NCBI RefSeq assembly: GCF_004014855.1
Contig: NZ_CP034930.1
Location: forward strand, 3,143,716-3,207,715
Direction: 5' to 3'
Origin: Apibacter raozihei
GTDB taxonomy: Bacteria; Bacteroidota; Bacteroidia; Flavobacteriales; Weeksellaceae
Length of the DNA: 64,000 bases
In this document: positions 1-9,545 of the stretch, in pieces
How the letters are laid out: every line of letters begins with the position of its first letter
How positions within the stretch are numbered: position 1 is the first letter of the stretch
The notes under the pieces: model-generated
Databases searched by the model: none
What the model was told of the DNA's origin: nothing
What the model saw: the letters and a program-made list of their open reading frames with translations, nothing else
Program-made: the position numbers and the translations under genes

Positions 1-327
1 ATTTATACACTTCCAAGAATTGGAACTAATCCTTATTTAGCTTTTATTTTATTAAGTTTTATTTTTTGTATTATCAGTTTTTATACCTCTATTGCTGGAA
101 TTGTGAAAGCTGAAATGTTTCCTCCGGAAATTCGTGCTTTAGGTGTAGGACTATCATATGCTATTGCTAATGCTATGTTTGGAGGATCAGCTGAATTTGT
201 TGCTCTAAGCTTTAAAAATTATGGGCATGAAAACGGATTTTATATTTATGTTACCATCATGCTTTGTATCACCTTCCTAGTGAGCACACGGCTTCCTAAA
301 AAAGCTAATTATTTAAATGATAAATAA
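1..327 (+). CDS. kgtP: 2-oxoglutarate permease of the MHS/MFS family, C-terminal part (5' end outside window)
   Basis: The open frame runs from base 1 to a TAA at 325-327, so only the last 108 codons are present and the start lies upstream. The visible part contains KAEMFPPEIRALGVG and the IFGGSAE-like stretch MFGGSAEFVAL, which closely match the end of E. coli KgtP, a proton symporter for 2-oxoglutarate in the inner membrane. Three hydrophobic segments are visible, the last membrane helices of a 12-helix protein. An ATG at 103 lies inside the conserved motif and is not the start. Substrate is inferred from similarity; another dicarboxylate, proline or betaine within the MHS family is possible. 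A bidirectional terminator follows. Confidence 0.85.
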   Translation: MYTLPRIGTNPYLAFILLSFIFCIISFYTSIAGIVKAEMFPPEIRALGVGLSYAIANAMFGGSAEFVALSFKNYGHENGFYIYVTIMLCITFLVSTRLPKKANYLNDK

Positions 328-361
328 TTAATTAAATTTAAGTCTACCATTTTTTACATAT

Positions 362-390
362 AAGAATAACAGATATTCACTGTTATTCTT
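362..390. terminator. Bidirectional intrinsic terminator between kgtP and fsr
   Basis: An 11-bp perfect inverted repeat, AAGAATAACAG at 362-372 and CTGTTATTCTT at 380-390, with a 7-nt loop, sits between two convergent genes. A T-rich run follows on the plus strand. The arm overlaps the stop codon of the minus-strand gene by one base. Confidence 0.75.
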
Positions 391-1562
391 TATTTTTTCA
401 TAGCAGATTTACCTGGTAAAAATACAGTAAGTAAACCTATTAATGGCAGATATGAACAAAGAGAATAAACATATTCTATACTGGTTAAATCTGCAACTCT
501 ACCCAAAATTGCTGCTCCTAACCCTCCCATGCCGAAAGAAAAACCAAAAAATAATCCTGAAATCATACCTACTCTTCCCGGCAACATTTCCTGAGCGAAC
601 ACTAATATAGCTGAAAATGCTGACGATAAAACCAATCCTATAATTACTGTTAAAATAATAGTCCAATGCATAGAGGCATATGGCAACGCTAACGTAAATG
701 GAGCTACACCTAAGATTGATACCCAGATTACATATTTCCTGCCTATTTTATCTCCGATAGGACCTCCTATAAACGTTCCGGCAGCTACAGAAAATAAAAA
801 TATAAATAAATAAATTTGTGCATTTTGTTCGGTAACAGCAAATTTATGCATCAGATAAAAAGTATAATAGCTGGTTAAACTGGATAAATAAAATGCTTTT
901 GAAAATACCAGTATTAAGAGTATAACTAAAGAAACTATAACTGTTTTTTTTGGTAAATTATGAGTTTCTATTCTCACTTTTTCTTTTTTAGCCGATTGCT
1001 GTTCTGCATACCACCTGCTAACTTTTAACAATATGAAAACACCTACTAAAGCAAACAAAGCAAAATAAGCAACATTTGTTTTTCCATAAGGAGTTATCAG
1101 CAAAGCCGCTAATAAAGGTCCTAATGAGCTACCAAAATTACCTCCAACCTGAAAAAATGACTGTGCAAATCCATAACTTCCTCCTGAAGCCATTCTAGCT
1201 ACTCTTGAAGACTCCGGATGAAAAACAGCAGAGCCTATTCCTACTAACGAAGCTGCAAGAACAACAGTTAAAAAATTAGATGAAAATGCTAATAATATGA
1301 GTCCCACAAAAGTAAATGCCATACCTATAGGCAATGAATACGGTTTTGGATATTTATCCGTATAAATTCCGATTATTGGCTGCAGAAAAGATGCTGTACA
1401 TTGATATGTAAAGGTTATTAATCCTATTTGAGTAAAATTAAGCGAAAAATCACTTTGTAAAATAGGATAAATAGCTACTATTAATGACTGCATCATATCA
1501 TTAAGCATATGAGAGCTACTGATACCTGTAAGAATTGGTAAATTAGTTTTTTTACTGATCAC
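390..1562 (-). CDS. fsr: MFS transporter of the fosmidomycin-resistance (Fsr) type
   Basis: A 390-residue, strongly hydrophobic protein with about 12 membrane helices. The N-terminal half carries the Fsr-like stretches HMLNDMMQSLIVAIYPIL and GIGSAVFHPESSRVARMASGG; the loop motif GGPIGDKIGRKY is an MFS motif-A equivalent. Fsr proteins of the inner membrane export small drugs such as fosmidomycin, but the natural substrate is usually unknown. Length is normal (about 400 in the family). The gene stands alone: kgtP converges on it and the next gene upstream, nnr, has its own terminator. Family assignment is firm, substrate is not. Confidence 0.85.
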   Translation of the reverse strand: MISKKTNLPILTGISSSHMLNDMMQSLIVAIYPILQSDFSLNFTQIGLITFTYQCTASFLQPIIGIYTDKYPKPYSLPIGMAFTFVGLILLAFSSNFLTVVLAASLVGIGSAVFHPESSRVARMASGGSYGFAQSFFQVGGNFGSSLGPLLAALLITPYGKTNVAYFALFALVGVFILLKVSRWYAEQQSAKKEKVRIETHNLPKKTVIVSLVILLILVFSKAFYLSSLTSYYTFYLMHKFAVTEQNAQIYLFIFLFSVAAGTFIGGPIGDKIGRKYVIWVSILGVAPFTLALPYASMHWTIILTVIIGLVLSSAFSAILVFAQEMLPGRVGMISGLFFGFSFGMGGLGAAILGRVADLTSIEYVYSLCSYLPLIGLLTVFLPGKSAMKK

Positions 1563-1630
1563 GGTTTAATAGATTTAAACCATCAAATGTATTACATATT
1601 TTTGTTATTGGAAGTTTTATTTCAGGATAA

Positions 1631-1670
1631 AAAAAAATAGAACCCGAAGTATATCCGGATTCTATTTTTT
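1631..1670 (-). terminator. Intrinsic terminator of nnr
   Basis: Arms at about 1632-1646 (A-rich, then TAGAACCCG) and 1656-1670 (CGGATTCTA then T-run) pair with one mismatch around a 9-nt loop. The hairpin lies 15 bases past the nnr stop on the minus strand, and its A/T flanks make it usable in both directions. Confidence 0.7.
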
Positions 1671-1684
1671 ATATTTAGTACATA

Positions 1685-3187
1685 CTATTTATTAGTGTAT
1701 TCGTGTATATATTTAAATACATCTGCTAAACAGTGAGTGATATTCTGCGCAGTCATAGCTTCCTGAGAAAACTTTTCTGCGGCGTAATCGCCTGCTTTAC
1801 CGTGTATATAAACTCCAATAATAGCTGCCTGAACAGGTGAATATCCTTGTGCTAACAAACCGGTAATAATACCTGTTAGTACATCTCCACTCCCTCCTTT
1901 AGCCATTCCGGCATTACCTGTTATGTTATAATAACAGTTTCCGTCAGGAGTTAAAATAGATGTATTATGACCTTTTAACACGATAATAATTTTAAACTCT
2001 TTAGCTTTTTTTCTTGCTAGTTCACATTGCTCAAGACTTGAACTCGTTTTTCCAAATAAACGTTCAAATTCCTTTGGATGCGGAGTAATAATAGTATTTT
2101 CACAAAGAAGCTCCATTAATTTTTTGTCTTCGGAAATAATATTTAAAGCATCAGCATCTAAAACCATTGGTTTTTTAAAATTATTCAACAAATTTCCAAA
2201 GGCCTCCTTGGTTTCTTTTTGTTTATCCATTCCAGGTCCAATTCCTAAAGTTACTTCGTCTGATGGCAGATTAATTTTTGAAATAAATTTATCTCCTCCT
2301 GAAATAAACATTGCTTCAGGTTCTGAAATCTGCATAATATCACAACCGCATGAGGGTGCCAAAGTAAATACCAGTCCGGTTCCTGTTCTAAGTGCTGCCT
2401 GGGTAGATAGATTAATAGACCCCATTTTCCCATAACTTCCTCCTATTAATACCGTTTTTCCATAATTCCCTTTATTACTTAAAGGATTTCTGTTTTTAAA
2501 ATTATCAAAAACTTTGTCTTCAGATATAATGTAATTAGAAGTGTTTTCTTTTTCTATAAATTCATTGCTCAGACCTATATCTAGAACGTGCACCTTTCCT
2601 GCAAACTCCGATCCTTCAACATGTAGAAAAGTTCGTTTATAAAAACCAAAAGTCAAAGTATGATCTGCTTTAAAAATGGTTTGTTGTTCTTTTGGAAATT
2701 CATCGGCAAATAATCCACTAGGAATATCAATCGCTATTTTTTTTGCCTGTATTGAATTTAATTGCTTTACAATTATTTCAGACATGCCTTCTAATGGTTT
2801 ATTTAACCCTATTCCAAAAAGAGCATCAATAATTATTGCTTTATCTTCCAGAATAGTAAAATCTTCTCCTTCGATAAAATCTACAGAATCAGGATATTTT
2901 TCAAAATTTACGGATGCATCTTCTGAAAAATCTGATGAAGAGTTAATTACAAAAGTCTGCACTTTATAATTTTCATTTAATAACATTCGGGCGAGTGCCA
3001 AGCCATCCCCTCCGTTATTGCCTTTACCACAAAAAATATAATATGTATAATCTTCGGAATATCTAGCTTTTAGCCATTCAAAGCAAACAGATACGGCTCT
3101 TTCCATTAAATCTATGGAGTAAATTGGTTCATGCAGAATGGTATACTCATCACATTGTTTAATTTGTGAAGTCTTAAATACTTTCAT
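1685..3187 (-). CDS. nnr: Bifunctional NAD(P)H-hydrate epimerase / ADP-dependent NAD(P)HX dehydratase
   Basis: The two-domain 500-residue protein repairs hydrated NADH and NADPH. The N-terminal YjeF_N epimerase domain (about 1-215) contains GKGNNGGDG at 54-62. The C-terminal ribokinase-like dehydratase domain (about 225-500) starts with NPLSNKGNYGKTVLIGGSYG and ends with the GSGDVLTG motif at 432-439, whose Asp435 is the expected catalytic residue. The length equals that of E. coli Nnr (about 515). It lies 58 bp downstream of the alkyladenine glycosylase gene, so a two-gene repair operon (metabolite plus DNA repair) is plausible. A terminator follows. Confidence 0.93.
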   Translation of the reverse strand: MKVFKTSQIKQCDEYTILHEPIYSIDLMERAVSVCFEWLKARYSEDYTYYIFCGKGNNGGDGLALARMLLNENYKVQTFVINSSSDFSEDASVNFEKYPDSVDFIEGEDFTILEDKAIIIDALFGIGLNKPLEGMSEIIVKQLNSIQAKKIAIDIPSGLFADEFPKEQQTIFKADHTLTFGFYKRTFLHVEGSEFAGKVHVLDIGLSNEFIEKENTSNYIISEDKVFDNFKNRNPLSNKGNYGKTVLIGGSYGKMGSINLSTQAALRTGTGLVFTLAPSCGCDIMQISEPEAMFISGGDKFISKINLPSDEVTLGIGPGMDKQKETKEAFGNLLNNFKKPMVLDADALNIISEDKKLMELLCENTIITPHPKEFERLFGKTSSSLEQCELARKKAKEFKIIIVLKGHNTSILTPDGNCYYNITGNAGMAKGGSGDVLTGIITGLLAQGYSPVQAAIIGVYIHGKAGDYAAEKFSQEAMTAQNITHCLADVFKYIHEYTNK

Positions 3188-3245
3188 TGAAAAATTTAAT
3201 TTGTTAGTTTTTAATTTTCGATTTAATTTTTAGTTGTTTTTTAAA

Positions 3246-3803
3246 TTATTTATCTATTGTTACAAATCTCCAAGGTTTATTTTTCCATATCTCTCCAGCA
3301 TAGTCAATTCCGATACGGGGTGTCATAATAAAGTCTAAGCCGGTTATTCCTTCTTCAAGCCATATTCTCCGGGAATTTGACAGATCTTCTCCATAAAAAC
3401 TCTTATCAAGTCTAAGTAGTTTACCCAACCTACCCGGGCCTTTACATTCATTAACACTTCTGATTAAAACTGCTTGCGGATGTTTTTCTAATCCTGTCAC
3501 TATATTTAACATCCAATAAATTCCATATATAAGGTATACATATATTTTACCTCCTTCATGAAACATGACTTCTGTTCGTGGTATCCTTCCTTTGCTTGCA
3601 TGGCATGCTAAATCATCTTCTCCTATGTATGCTTCTGTTTCTGTTATTATAAACTTTTTAATTTCACCAGATTCATACACTCTTACAAGCTTCATTCCTA
3701 TTAATTGCTCAGCTACAGTTATTGAATTTTGACAAAAGAAATCAGAACTTACTCTTGTATTCATTTTGGTAAAAATAGATACTTTTTTCGAATTATAATC
3801 CAA
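3246..3803 (-). CDS. DNA-3-methyladenine glycosylase, AAG/MPG family
   Basis: A 185-residue base-excision repair enzyme that removes alkylated purines such as 3-methyladenine and hypoxanthine. Family motifs are visible: VAEQLIGMKLVRV near the N terminus, TETEAYIGEDDLACHASKG (the Glu of EAY is the catalytic position) and VYLIYGIYWMLNIVTG. The Met at residue 14 (base 3764) begins right before the domain as in most family members, so the protein may really be 172 residues; the longer form is kept because nothing excludes it. It sits just upstream of nnr on the same strand. Confidence 0.9.
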   Translation of the reverse strand: MDYNSKKVSIFTKMNTRVSSDFFCQNSITVAEQLIGMKLVRVYESGEIKKFIITETEAYIGEDDLACHASKGRIPRTEVMFHEGGKIYVYLIYGIYWMLNIVTGLEKHPQAVLIRSVNECKGPGRLGKLLRLDKSFYGEDLSNSRRIWLEEGITGLDFIMTPRIGIDYAGEIWKNKPWRFVTIDK

Positions 3804-4323
3804 AATAATAATTATTTTATTGATTAAACCAAACTGAAAAATATCAAATATTAGTTTTTCATTAAAAAAGCTATACTTATTTCAATAAAAATAAATTTTC
3901 TGGGTTTATTTTAATATTTTGACTAGGATTTACTGTCTATTATTCTAATTATTTATTTTATATCTTTTCCTCATAAGTTTACGAGTAAATTAAAGGCCTT
4001 ACTATTTAATAATTAATAACTTATATATTTTACCATATATTTCACTCGAAACCTTATTCATGAAACAATAATCAAAAACATAATGTAGGTTAATTTTTTT
4101 TAAATACGTAATCTATCAAAATATGGGGTTAGTATCTATAATTTTTATGTTTTAATATTTTTTTTTCAACATCTAACAATTTTTATCGTAAAAAACATGT
4201 ACCCAAAGTTATCTTTATTTTATATTATTTTCATTTTTTCGTAAAATCAATCGTAAAAATAATATGAAGTTTAAATGAGCATACTTCTTCACTAAACTTT
4301 ACGTATTCAATATTTTAACAAAA
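3804..4323. other. AT-rich intergenic region, no gene seen
   Basis: About 520 bases between the glycosylase gene and the pckA terminator. It is very AT-rich with many short homopolymer runs. I found no open frame with coding character, no convincing TAnnTTTG box in the right place for the glycosylase gene, and no strong hairpin apart from the pckA terminator at its right end. Confidence 0.5.
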
Positions 4324-4353
4324 AAAAGAGCAACTATAAAAAGTTGCTCTTTT
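4324..4353 (-). terminator. Intrinsic terminator of pckA
   Basis: Perfect 12-bp stem, AAAAGAGCAACT at 4324-4335 and AGTTGCTCTTTT at 4342-4353, with a 6-nt loop. On the minus strand it is followed by a run of seven T, 28 bases after the pckA stop. Confidence 0.85.
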
Positions 4354-4380
4354 CAGAATGTAATTATTTAGATACCAAAT

Positions 4381-5973
4381 CTATAATTGTGGACCAGCTG
4401 CCACAAGTCTTTTACCTTCTTCAGTATCTGTATATTGTTCAAAATTTTTGATATATTTTGCCGCTAAATCTTTTGCTTTTGTTTCCCATTCAGAAACCTG
4501 TGAATAAGTGGTTCTAGGATCTAATATATCAGAAACGTGTTCTAATTGCTTAGGGAAAGTAAGATTTAAATACGGAATTGTAGCTTTTTCTGATTTTTCA
4601 ATTGAACCATCAATTATAGCATCAATTATAGCTCTCGTATCCTTCAAAGATATTCTTTTTCCTGTACCATTCCAACCGGTATTTACCAAGTAAGCTTTAG
4701 CTCCGTGCTCTTTCATTTTAGCTACTAAAGTTTTGGAATACATGGTAGGGTGAAGTGAAAGAAACGCTTCTCCGAAAGCTGGAGAAAATGAAGGTAGAGG
4801 TTCAGTTATCCCACGTTCAGTTCCTGCTAACTTTGAAGTATAACCGCATAGGAAGTGATATTGTGCTTGTTCTTCGTCTAAAATTGAAACCGGAGGTAAT
4901 ACTCCAAATGCATCTGCAGACAGATATATAATTTTTTTAGCATGTCCTGCTTTAGATGGCAATACTATTTTGCTAATATGATAGATTGGATAAGATACTC
5001 TTGTATTTTCTGTAATAGAATTATCTTTATAATCGACTTCTCCATTATCTTTTACAACAACATTTTCCAGTAGCGCATCTCTTCTGATAGCTCTCCAGAT
5101 ATCCGGCTCTTTTTCTTCTGACAAATCAATTACTTTAGCATAACAACCTCCTTCGTAATTGAAAACTCCGTTGTTATCCCAGCCATGCTCATCATCACCT
5201 ATCAAATATCGTTTAGGATCTGCTGACAATGTAGTTTTCCCTGTACCGGATAGCCCGAAGTATACTGCAACATCACCTGCTTCACCCACATTTGCAGAAC
5301 AATGCATAGATGCCATTCCTTTTAATGGAAGATAATAGTTCATCATTGAAAACATTCCCTTTTTCATTTCTCCTCCATACCAAGTTCCTCCAATAATCTG
5401 AACTTTTTCAGTTAAGTTAAACATAACAAAATTTTCAGAATTTAATCCTTGATCTTTCCATTTTGGATTAACTACTTTTGATCCATTCATGATAAAAAAG
5501 TCAGGTTCCCCGTAATTTTCCAATTCATATTGAGAAGGTCGGATAAACATATTTGTTACAAAATGTGCCTGCCATGCTACTTCCATGACAAAACGAACTT
5601 TCATTCTTGTATCTTTATTCGTTCCACAAAATGTATCAACTACATATAATTTTTTATTTGAAAGCTGATTAGCTACCAGTCCTTTTAAATCAGAAAAAAT
5701 TTCAGAAGATGTCGGTCTGTTGATATTACCATCCCACCAGATAGTATCTTCGGTTACTGAATCTTTTACAATATATCTATCTTTAGGTGAACGACCTGTA
5801 AATACCCCTGTTTTAACAGACACAGCTCCAGAAGTAGTTAATTCCCCTTTTTCATATCCTTCGTTTGCCGGATCCATTTCTGCCTGAAATAACTGTTCAT
5901 AAGTTGGATTGTGTACAATTTCTTTTACACCTTTAATTCCATGTTTCTCTAATGATTTTATTAAGTTTTCCAT
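4381..5973 (-). CDS. pckA: Phosphoenolpyruvate carboxykinase (ATP)
   Basis: A 530-residue cytosolic enzyme interconverting oxaloacetate + ATP and PEP + CO2 + ADP. The P-loop GLSGTGKTT is at 240-248, followed by the metal-binding stretch [10 protein letters not shown]; the substrate-site stretch [12 protein letters not shown] is at 58-69. Length is typical (about 530-540). The gene is monocistronic with its own terminator. In fermentative Bacteroidota the enzyme often works toward oxaloacetate in the succinate branch; with the citrate lyase operon of this window it could also convert citrate-derived oxaloacetate to PEP with ATP use or gain. Direction is inference. Confidence 0.97.
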   Translation of the reverse strand: MENLIKSLEKHGIKGVKEIVHNPTYEQLFQAEMDPANEGYEKGELTTSGAVSVKTGVFTGRSPKDRYIVKDSVTEDTIWWDGNINRPTSSEIFSDLKGLVANQLSNKKLYVVDTFCGTNKDTRMKVRFVMEVAWQAHFVTNMFIRPSQYELENYGEPDFFIMNGSKVVNPKWKDQGLNSENFVMFNLTEKVQIIGGTWYGGEMKKGMFSMMNYYLPLKGMASMHCSANVGEAGDVAVYFGLSGTGKTTLSADPKRYLIGDDEHGWDNNGVFNYEGGCYAKVIDLSEEKEPDIWRAIRRDALLENVVVKDNGEVDYKDNSITENTRVSYPIYHISKIVLPSKAGHAKKIIYLSADAFGVLPPVSILDEEQAQYHFLCGYTSKLAGTERGITEPLPSFSPAFGEAFLSLHPTMYSKTLVAKMKEHGAKAYLVNTGWNGTGKRISLKDTRAIIDAIIDGSIEKSEKATIPYLNLTFPKQLEHVSDILDPRTTYSQVSEWETKAKDLAAKYIKNFEQYTDTEEGKRLVAAGPQL

Positions 5974-6177
5974 GATTTAAAATAAATTTATTTTTTTCTT
6001 GTTTTTCCTCTACCAAAGCTACTACTAAATATCTTAATTTTTATTTTTTACAATATGATATAATTCACACGCTGAACACATATGATTTTAAACATATAAA
6101 AAAAACAAATTAAATATATAAAATATAAAACATGATTTAATATAAAAAAGAAGAAAAAAATATTTTTTTAATTAATA

Positions 6178-7377
6178 TTAATCAACTGACTTATTTAAAT
6201 TAAGAAAATATAATCTTTTAAGAGTTAGTACAGCTAAAATAAAGTAAAAGAAAGTTATTCCCCAAAGCTGAAACCATGTATTTTTGATTTCTTGAAAAGA
6301 TGCGCCAAACTGTGTAATTTCAACATATCCTTTCACTCCTAATGTAGATGGAGAAAATATTGATAAAACTTTTAGCCAATCAGGGAATGCTATGGTCGGC
6401 CAAGATACCCCACAAAGAAATAAGGCTGGAATTGAAAATATAGTCACCGTCATTACAGCATCTTCTCTGTTTTTGAAGAAATTTGTTAAAAATATCCCTA
6501 AAAAAGTTACTGATAAAATAAATGGTATTAAAAACAATATTGCTTCCCAAGGATTTCCGCGAAGAGGAAAATCAAAAATATGCATAACAAACCCCATCTG
6601 TAAAATCATTATGAGTGTTGATAACAATACATAAGCCCCAGATCTACCTATTAAAATAAAAATTACACCAAAAGGTCTTTTCATAAATTCATAATTTTCG
6701 GGGTATTGTTTCTTTTCTCTTTGTGTTCCTCCAATAATACCCATTCCGGATATTTGTAAGGTCTGTATGGCTATTAGAAAAACGACAGGCATTAAAAAGG
6801 TAGCATATCCGGCATCAATATTATATAAAGGTTTAGAAATAGGATTCACCGGCCGGCGTGAGTCCAACGCCTGTCTTGAAGTTAAACCGCTACCAATCAA
6901 CTTGTTTATTTCAATTCCTGCACTAAATGTTCCGGCAGAGGAAGTTACAGCGGTAAGCATCTGTTTATAGTATAGCATGTATGAGGCATCGCAGTATACG
7001 GATAAAGCAGGTACTTCACCTTTTTGAATTTTTTTAGAAAAATTATGATTTACTACAACAACACCTTTTACCAGCCCCGAATCAAAAAGTTCATGTGCCT
7101 GAGACATATCTGAAACAGAATACTTCACATTTACCTGCTTAGTAGCATTAATCATTCGTACTAATTTGTTACTCATCTGAGTCTGATCTAAATCCACTAC
7201 TACTATTGGCAATTCGGAAATAACCTCTTTAGAGTAAACGTAAGAATATAATATTCCAATTAATAAGGTGGCTCCTATATAGGAAGAATATACCGCAGCA
7301 TCTGAAAAAATCAGACGTATTTCCGTTCTTAAACTATCGACTATTGCATAAAAATATTCTTTAATGTTATTTAACAT
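6178..7377 (-). CDS. ABC-2 type transporter permease (second permease of efflux operon)
   Basis: A membrane protein of about 399 residues with the ABC2_membrane_3 layout: one helix near the N terminus (SSYIGATLLIGILYSYVY), a large extracytoplasmic domain of about 150 residues, then five to six helices. The long frame could start at 7431 but the Met at 7377 fits: the protein then begins MLNNIKEYFYAIVDSL and is preceded by a strong Shine-Dalgarno sequence. It overlaps the end of the upstream permease gene by 11 bp, indicating translational coupling. Both permeases probably form a heterodimer (YbhS/YbhR type) exporting a drug or lipid-like substrate. No ATPase gene is adjacent. Confidence 0.85.
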   Translation of the reverse strand: MLNNIKEYFYAIVDSLRTEIRLIFSDAAVYSSYIGATLLIGILYSYVYSKEVISELPIVVVDLDQTQMSNKLVRMINATKQVNVKYSVSDMSQAHELFDSGLVKGVVVVNHNFSKKIQKGEVPALSVYCDASYMLYYKQMLTAVTSSAGTFSAGIEINKLIGSGLTSRQALDSRRPVNPISKPLYNIDAGYATFLMPVVFLIAIQTLQISGMGIIGGTQREKKQYPENYEFMKRPFGVIFILIGRSGAYVLLSTLIMILQMGFVMHIFDFPLRGNPWEAILFLIPFILSVTFLGIFLTNFFKNREDAVMTVTIFSIPALFLCGVSWPTIAFPDWLKVLSIFSPSTLGVKGYVEITQFGASFQEIKNTWFQLWGITFFYFILAVLTLKRLYFLNLNKSVD

Positions 7378-8536
7378 CGTATCCTCCTTTTTTAAGTTTA
7401 TTACCGTAAATAAACATAGAAACAAACCCAAGGATTAAAAAAATAATTAAAGCCAAGATATATTTCCAGTCATATATATTTATATTCATTCCTCTGACAG
7501 CATAATTTATAGTTAACCGTAAATAAGAGGTAAAAGGGAAGCAATAATTTATAAATTTAATAACTGTTGGCATACCTTCTTCCGGAAATGTATAACCTGC
7601 AAAAGAAAAAGATATTGCCGCAAAACCTCCTCCTATTGTTAGTGCAGCTCTTAGACTTGTAGAAAGAGAAACAAAAAAAAGAGCAACACATTGACATATT
7701 ATTATAAAAAAAATAAAGTACAAATTAATCATCCAGATATTTCCATGCATTGGTATTTTTATTTTATAATAAAGAAGAGAATTCATAAAAAAACCAATGA
7801 TTGAAAAAATAATTGTGTAAGGAAGCAATTTAGCCATACATATTACTCCTATTTTTTGATTACCAACCTCCAATAGTTCTTTACCTTGGTCATATTTTAG
7901 TACGGACCCCAGACTAAAAATTGAAATTACAATTATTACTATCTGTATTGACATTGGCATTAATGACAAATTAAGATAATAGGAGTAATTGGTATATGGA
8001 TTGAACAATATATGTTTATCGGTATTTACAGGAGAGGTAGCCGCTAATGCCTGATATGATGAGTTTCCTTTTTGCATCAGGGCTTTTATATGAGCTCCGG
8101 CTGAAAAAGTTCCCACCACTGTCTGAAAAGCTTTATTAATGATTCCACCGGCTAAAATATATTGGGAATTATAATAACATACTACAGAGACAGAATTACC
8201 TTTAAAGATATTTTTTTCAAAATCGTCAGGAATTATTATAAAGGCTAATGCTTCATCTGTACGTACTTTCTTTTCCCCGTCTTTATAACTAAAAACTTCT
8301 GAAACTATATTTAAAGAGGAGGAAGAATTTAACATTCTTCCAAGCTGTCTCGATGTTTGGGTTCTATCCTGATCATATAAAACAACTGGTAATTTTTCCG
8401 GTACACCTGAATTCAGAAGGCTAGTGTAGTATATAAACAATCCTAAAGGAATTCCTATTATTAAAAAAAGCAATCTTGGACTTGTAATAATTCTAACAAC
8501 TTCTGATCCAAAAATGGAAAAAAAACCTTTAAACAT
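7367..8536 (-). CDS. ABC-2 type transporter permease (first permease of efflux operon)
   Basis: A 389-residue inner-membrane protein with an N-terminal helix (LLFLIIGIPLGLFIYYTSLL), an extracytoplasmic domain of about 150 residues and a C-terminal block of about five helices, the same architecture as the next gene, with which it shares distant similarity (PVVLYDQDRTQTSRQLGRM against PIVVVDLDQTQMSNKLVRM). It begins 1 bp after the adaptor gene stop. Together with that gene, the HlyD adaptor and the TolC protein it should form a trans-envelope exporter. Substrate unknown. Confidence 0.85.
   Translation of the reverse strand: MFKGFFSIFGSEVVRIITSPRLLFLIIGIPLGLFIYYTSLLNSGVPEKLPVVLYDQDRTQTSRQLGRMLNSSSSLNIVSEVFSYKDGEKKVRTDEALAFIIIPDDFEKNIFKGNSVSVVCYYNSQYILAGGIINKAFQTVVGTFSAGAHIKALMQKGNSSYQALAATSPVNTDKHILFNPYTNYSYYLNLSLMPMSIQIVIIVISIFSLGSVLKYDQGKELLEVGNQKIGVICMAKLLPYTIIFSIIGFFMNSLLYYKIKIPMHGNIWMINLYFIFFIIICQCVALFFVSLSTSLRAALTIGGGFAAISFSFAGYTFPEEGMPTVIKFINYCFPFTSYLRLTINYAVRGMNINIYDWKYILALIIFLILGFVSMFIYGNKLKKGGYDVK
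7381..7390 (-). promoter_or_regulatory. Strong Shine-Dalgarno sequence deciding the start of the downstream permease
   Basis: On the minus strand AAAGGAGGAT lies 3 nt before the ATG at 7377, inside the last codons of the upstream permease (KKGGYDVK). Bacteroidota genes usually lack such sites, so this one supports start choice and coupling, although it may partly reflect the codons it overlaps. Confidence 0.55.
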
Positions 8537-8537
8537 T

Positions 8538-9533
8538 TTATTTTTTCTTCAGTAAACTTTGATCTATCAGTACACTCATCCCTGGTCTTAGTCCTTCTAT
8601 TTTTTGTGAAGGATATGCTTTTATTTCAAAAGTTTTCATATCAAAGCTTCCCTGGGTTTTGGTAGCGCTCCAGGTTGCAAAATCTCCCTGAGCAGCTATG
8701 TAACGCACTTGTAATCTAATTTTTTTATTATTCAATGCAGGAATTATTGCTTCAAAAGAATTTCCTTTTTTAAAGAAGCCCATAAAATCTTCTCTTATAT
8801 TAAAAACTACCCATATATCATTCAAGTCTACCAGATTAATAACGGGATAGCCTGCGTTTACCACTTCTCCTTTATTAGGAACAATTTTTAAAACTTCAGC
8901 ATTTACCGGCGATACAATATTAGCTTCTTTCTTATATGCCAACACCTCATTTACAGCACCCTGCGCCTGGCTCACCTGAGCCGATGCAGCCTCCTTATCT
9001 TCAATTCTTGCTCCATTTACTGCCATCTGATAGTTTGAATATGCAGCTTTTTCCTGTTCTCTATATGCTTTACTCTGGGTAAAGGCTTCATCTCGCTTTT
9101 GTGCAGGTATTACTTTGTCATTATATAAATTTTGCATTCGAGTATAGGTCTTGTCAGCTAATTCCGATGCTGCTTTAGCTTGCTGCCAGACATTATATGC
9201 TGCTTGTATCTGTTCTGCCCTTGTCCCCCTCCTTGCTTTTTCATTTTGAGCTTCAGCAGCAGCCTTTACGGATTCAGCCTGAAGCAACTTAGCATCCAAT
9301 TCAGGAGTTCCCAATACAGCCAAAATTTGTCCGACCTTTACAGAATCTCCTTCTTTTACCAAAATTTGCTCTAGTCTCCCCGGTATTTTGGGTGAAACAT
9401 TGATTTGTGTTGCATCGACCTGTCCTTGTAAGTAGCTAACTTCCGGAGAGCTAAGCATAAACCAAACAGCTACTCCTATAATTGCTATAATTACAATCAG
9501 GCTGATTACAGCACTTATAAGTTTACTTTTCAT
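8538..9533 (-). CDS. HlyD/EmrA-type membrane fusion (periplasmic adaptor) protein of efflux system
   Basis: 331 residues with one N-terminal membrane anchor (about 5-27), then a biotinyl-lipoyl-like segment (INVSPKIPGRLEQILVKEGDSVKVGQILAVL), a coiled-coil hairpin rich in Ala, Glu and Gln (about 80-200), the second half of the lipoyl domain (IVSPVNAEVLKIVPNKGEVV) and a C-terminal beta-barrel ending LRPGMSVLIDQSL. These adaptors bridge the inner-membrane permeases to TolC. It is the second gene of the operon, 12 bp after tolC and 1 bp before the first permease. The closest named layout is E. coli YbhG with YbhFSR, but without the ATPase. Confidence 0.9.
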   Translation of the reverse strand: MKSKLISAVISLIVIIAIIGVAVWFMLSSPEVSYLQGQVDATQINVSPKIPGRLEQILVKEGDSVKVGQILAVLGTPELDAKLLQAESVKAAAEAQNEKARRGTRAEQIQAAYNVWQQAKAASELADKTYTRMQNLYNDKVIPAQKRDEAFTQSKAYREQEKAAYSNYQMAVNGARIEDKEAASAQVSQAQGAVNEVLAYKKEANIVSPVNAEVLKIVPNKGEVVNAGYPVINLVDLNDIWVVFNIREDFMGFFKKGNSFEAIIPALNNKKIRLQVRYIAAQGDFATWSATKTQGSFDMKTFEIKAYPSQKIEGLRPGMSVLIDQSLLKKK

Positions 9534-9545
9534 ATATTGAAACTA

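Noticed and set aside
7378-7431. Longer start of the second permease
   Set aside because: The extra 18 residues overlap the upstream gene and a strong ribosome site marks the Met at 7377.
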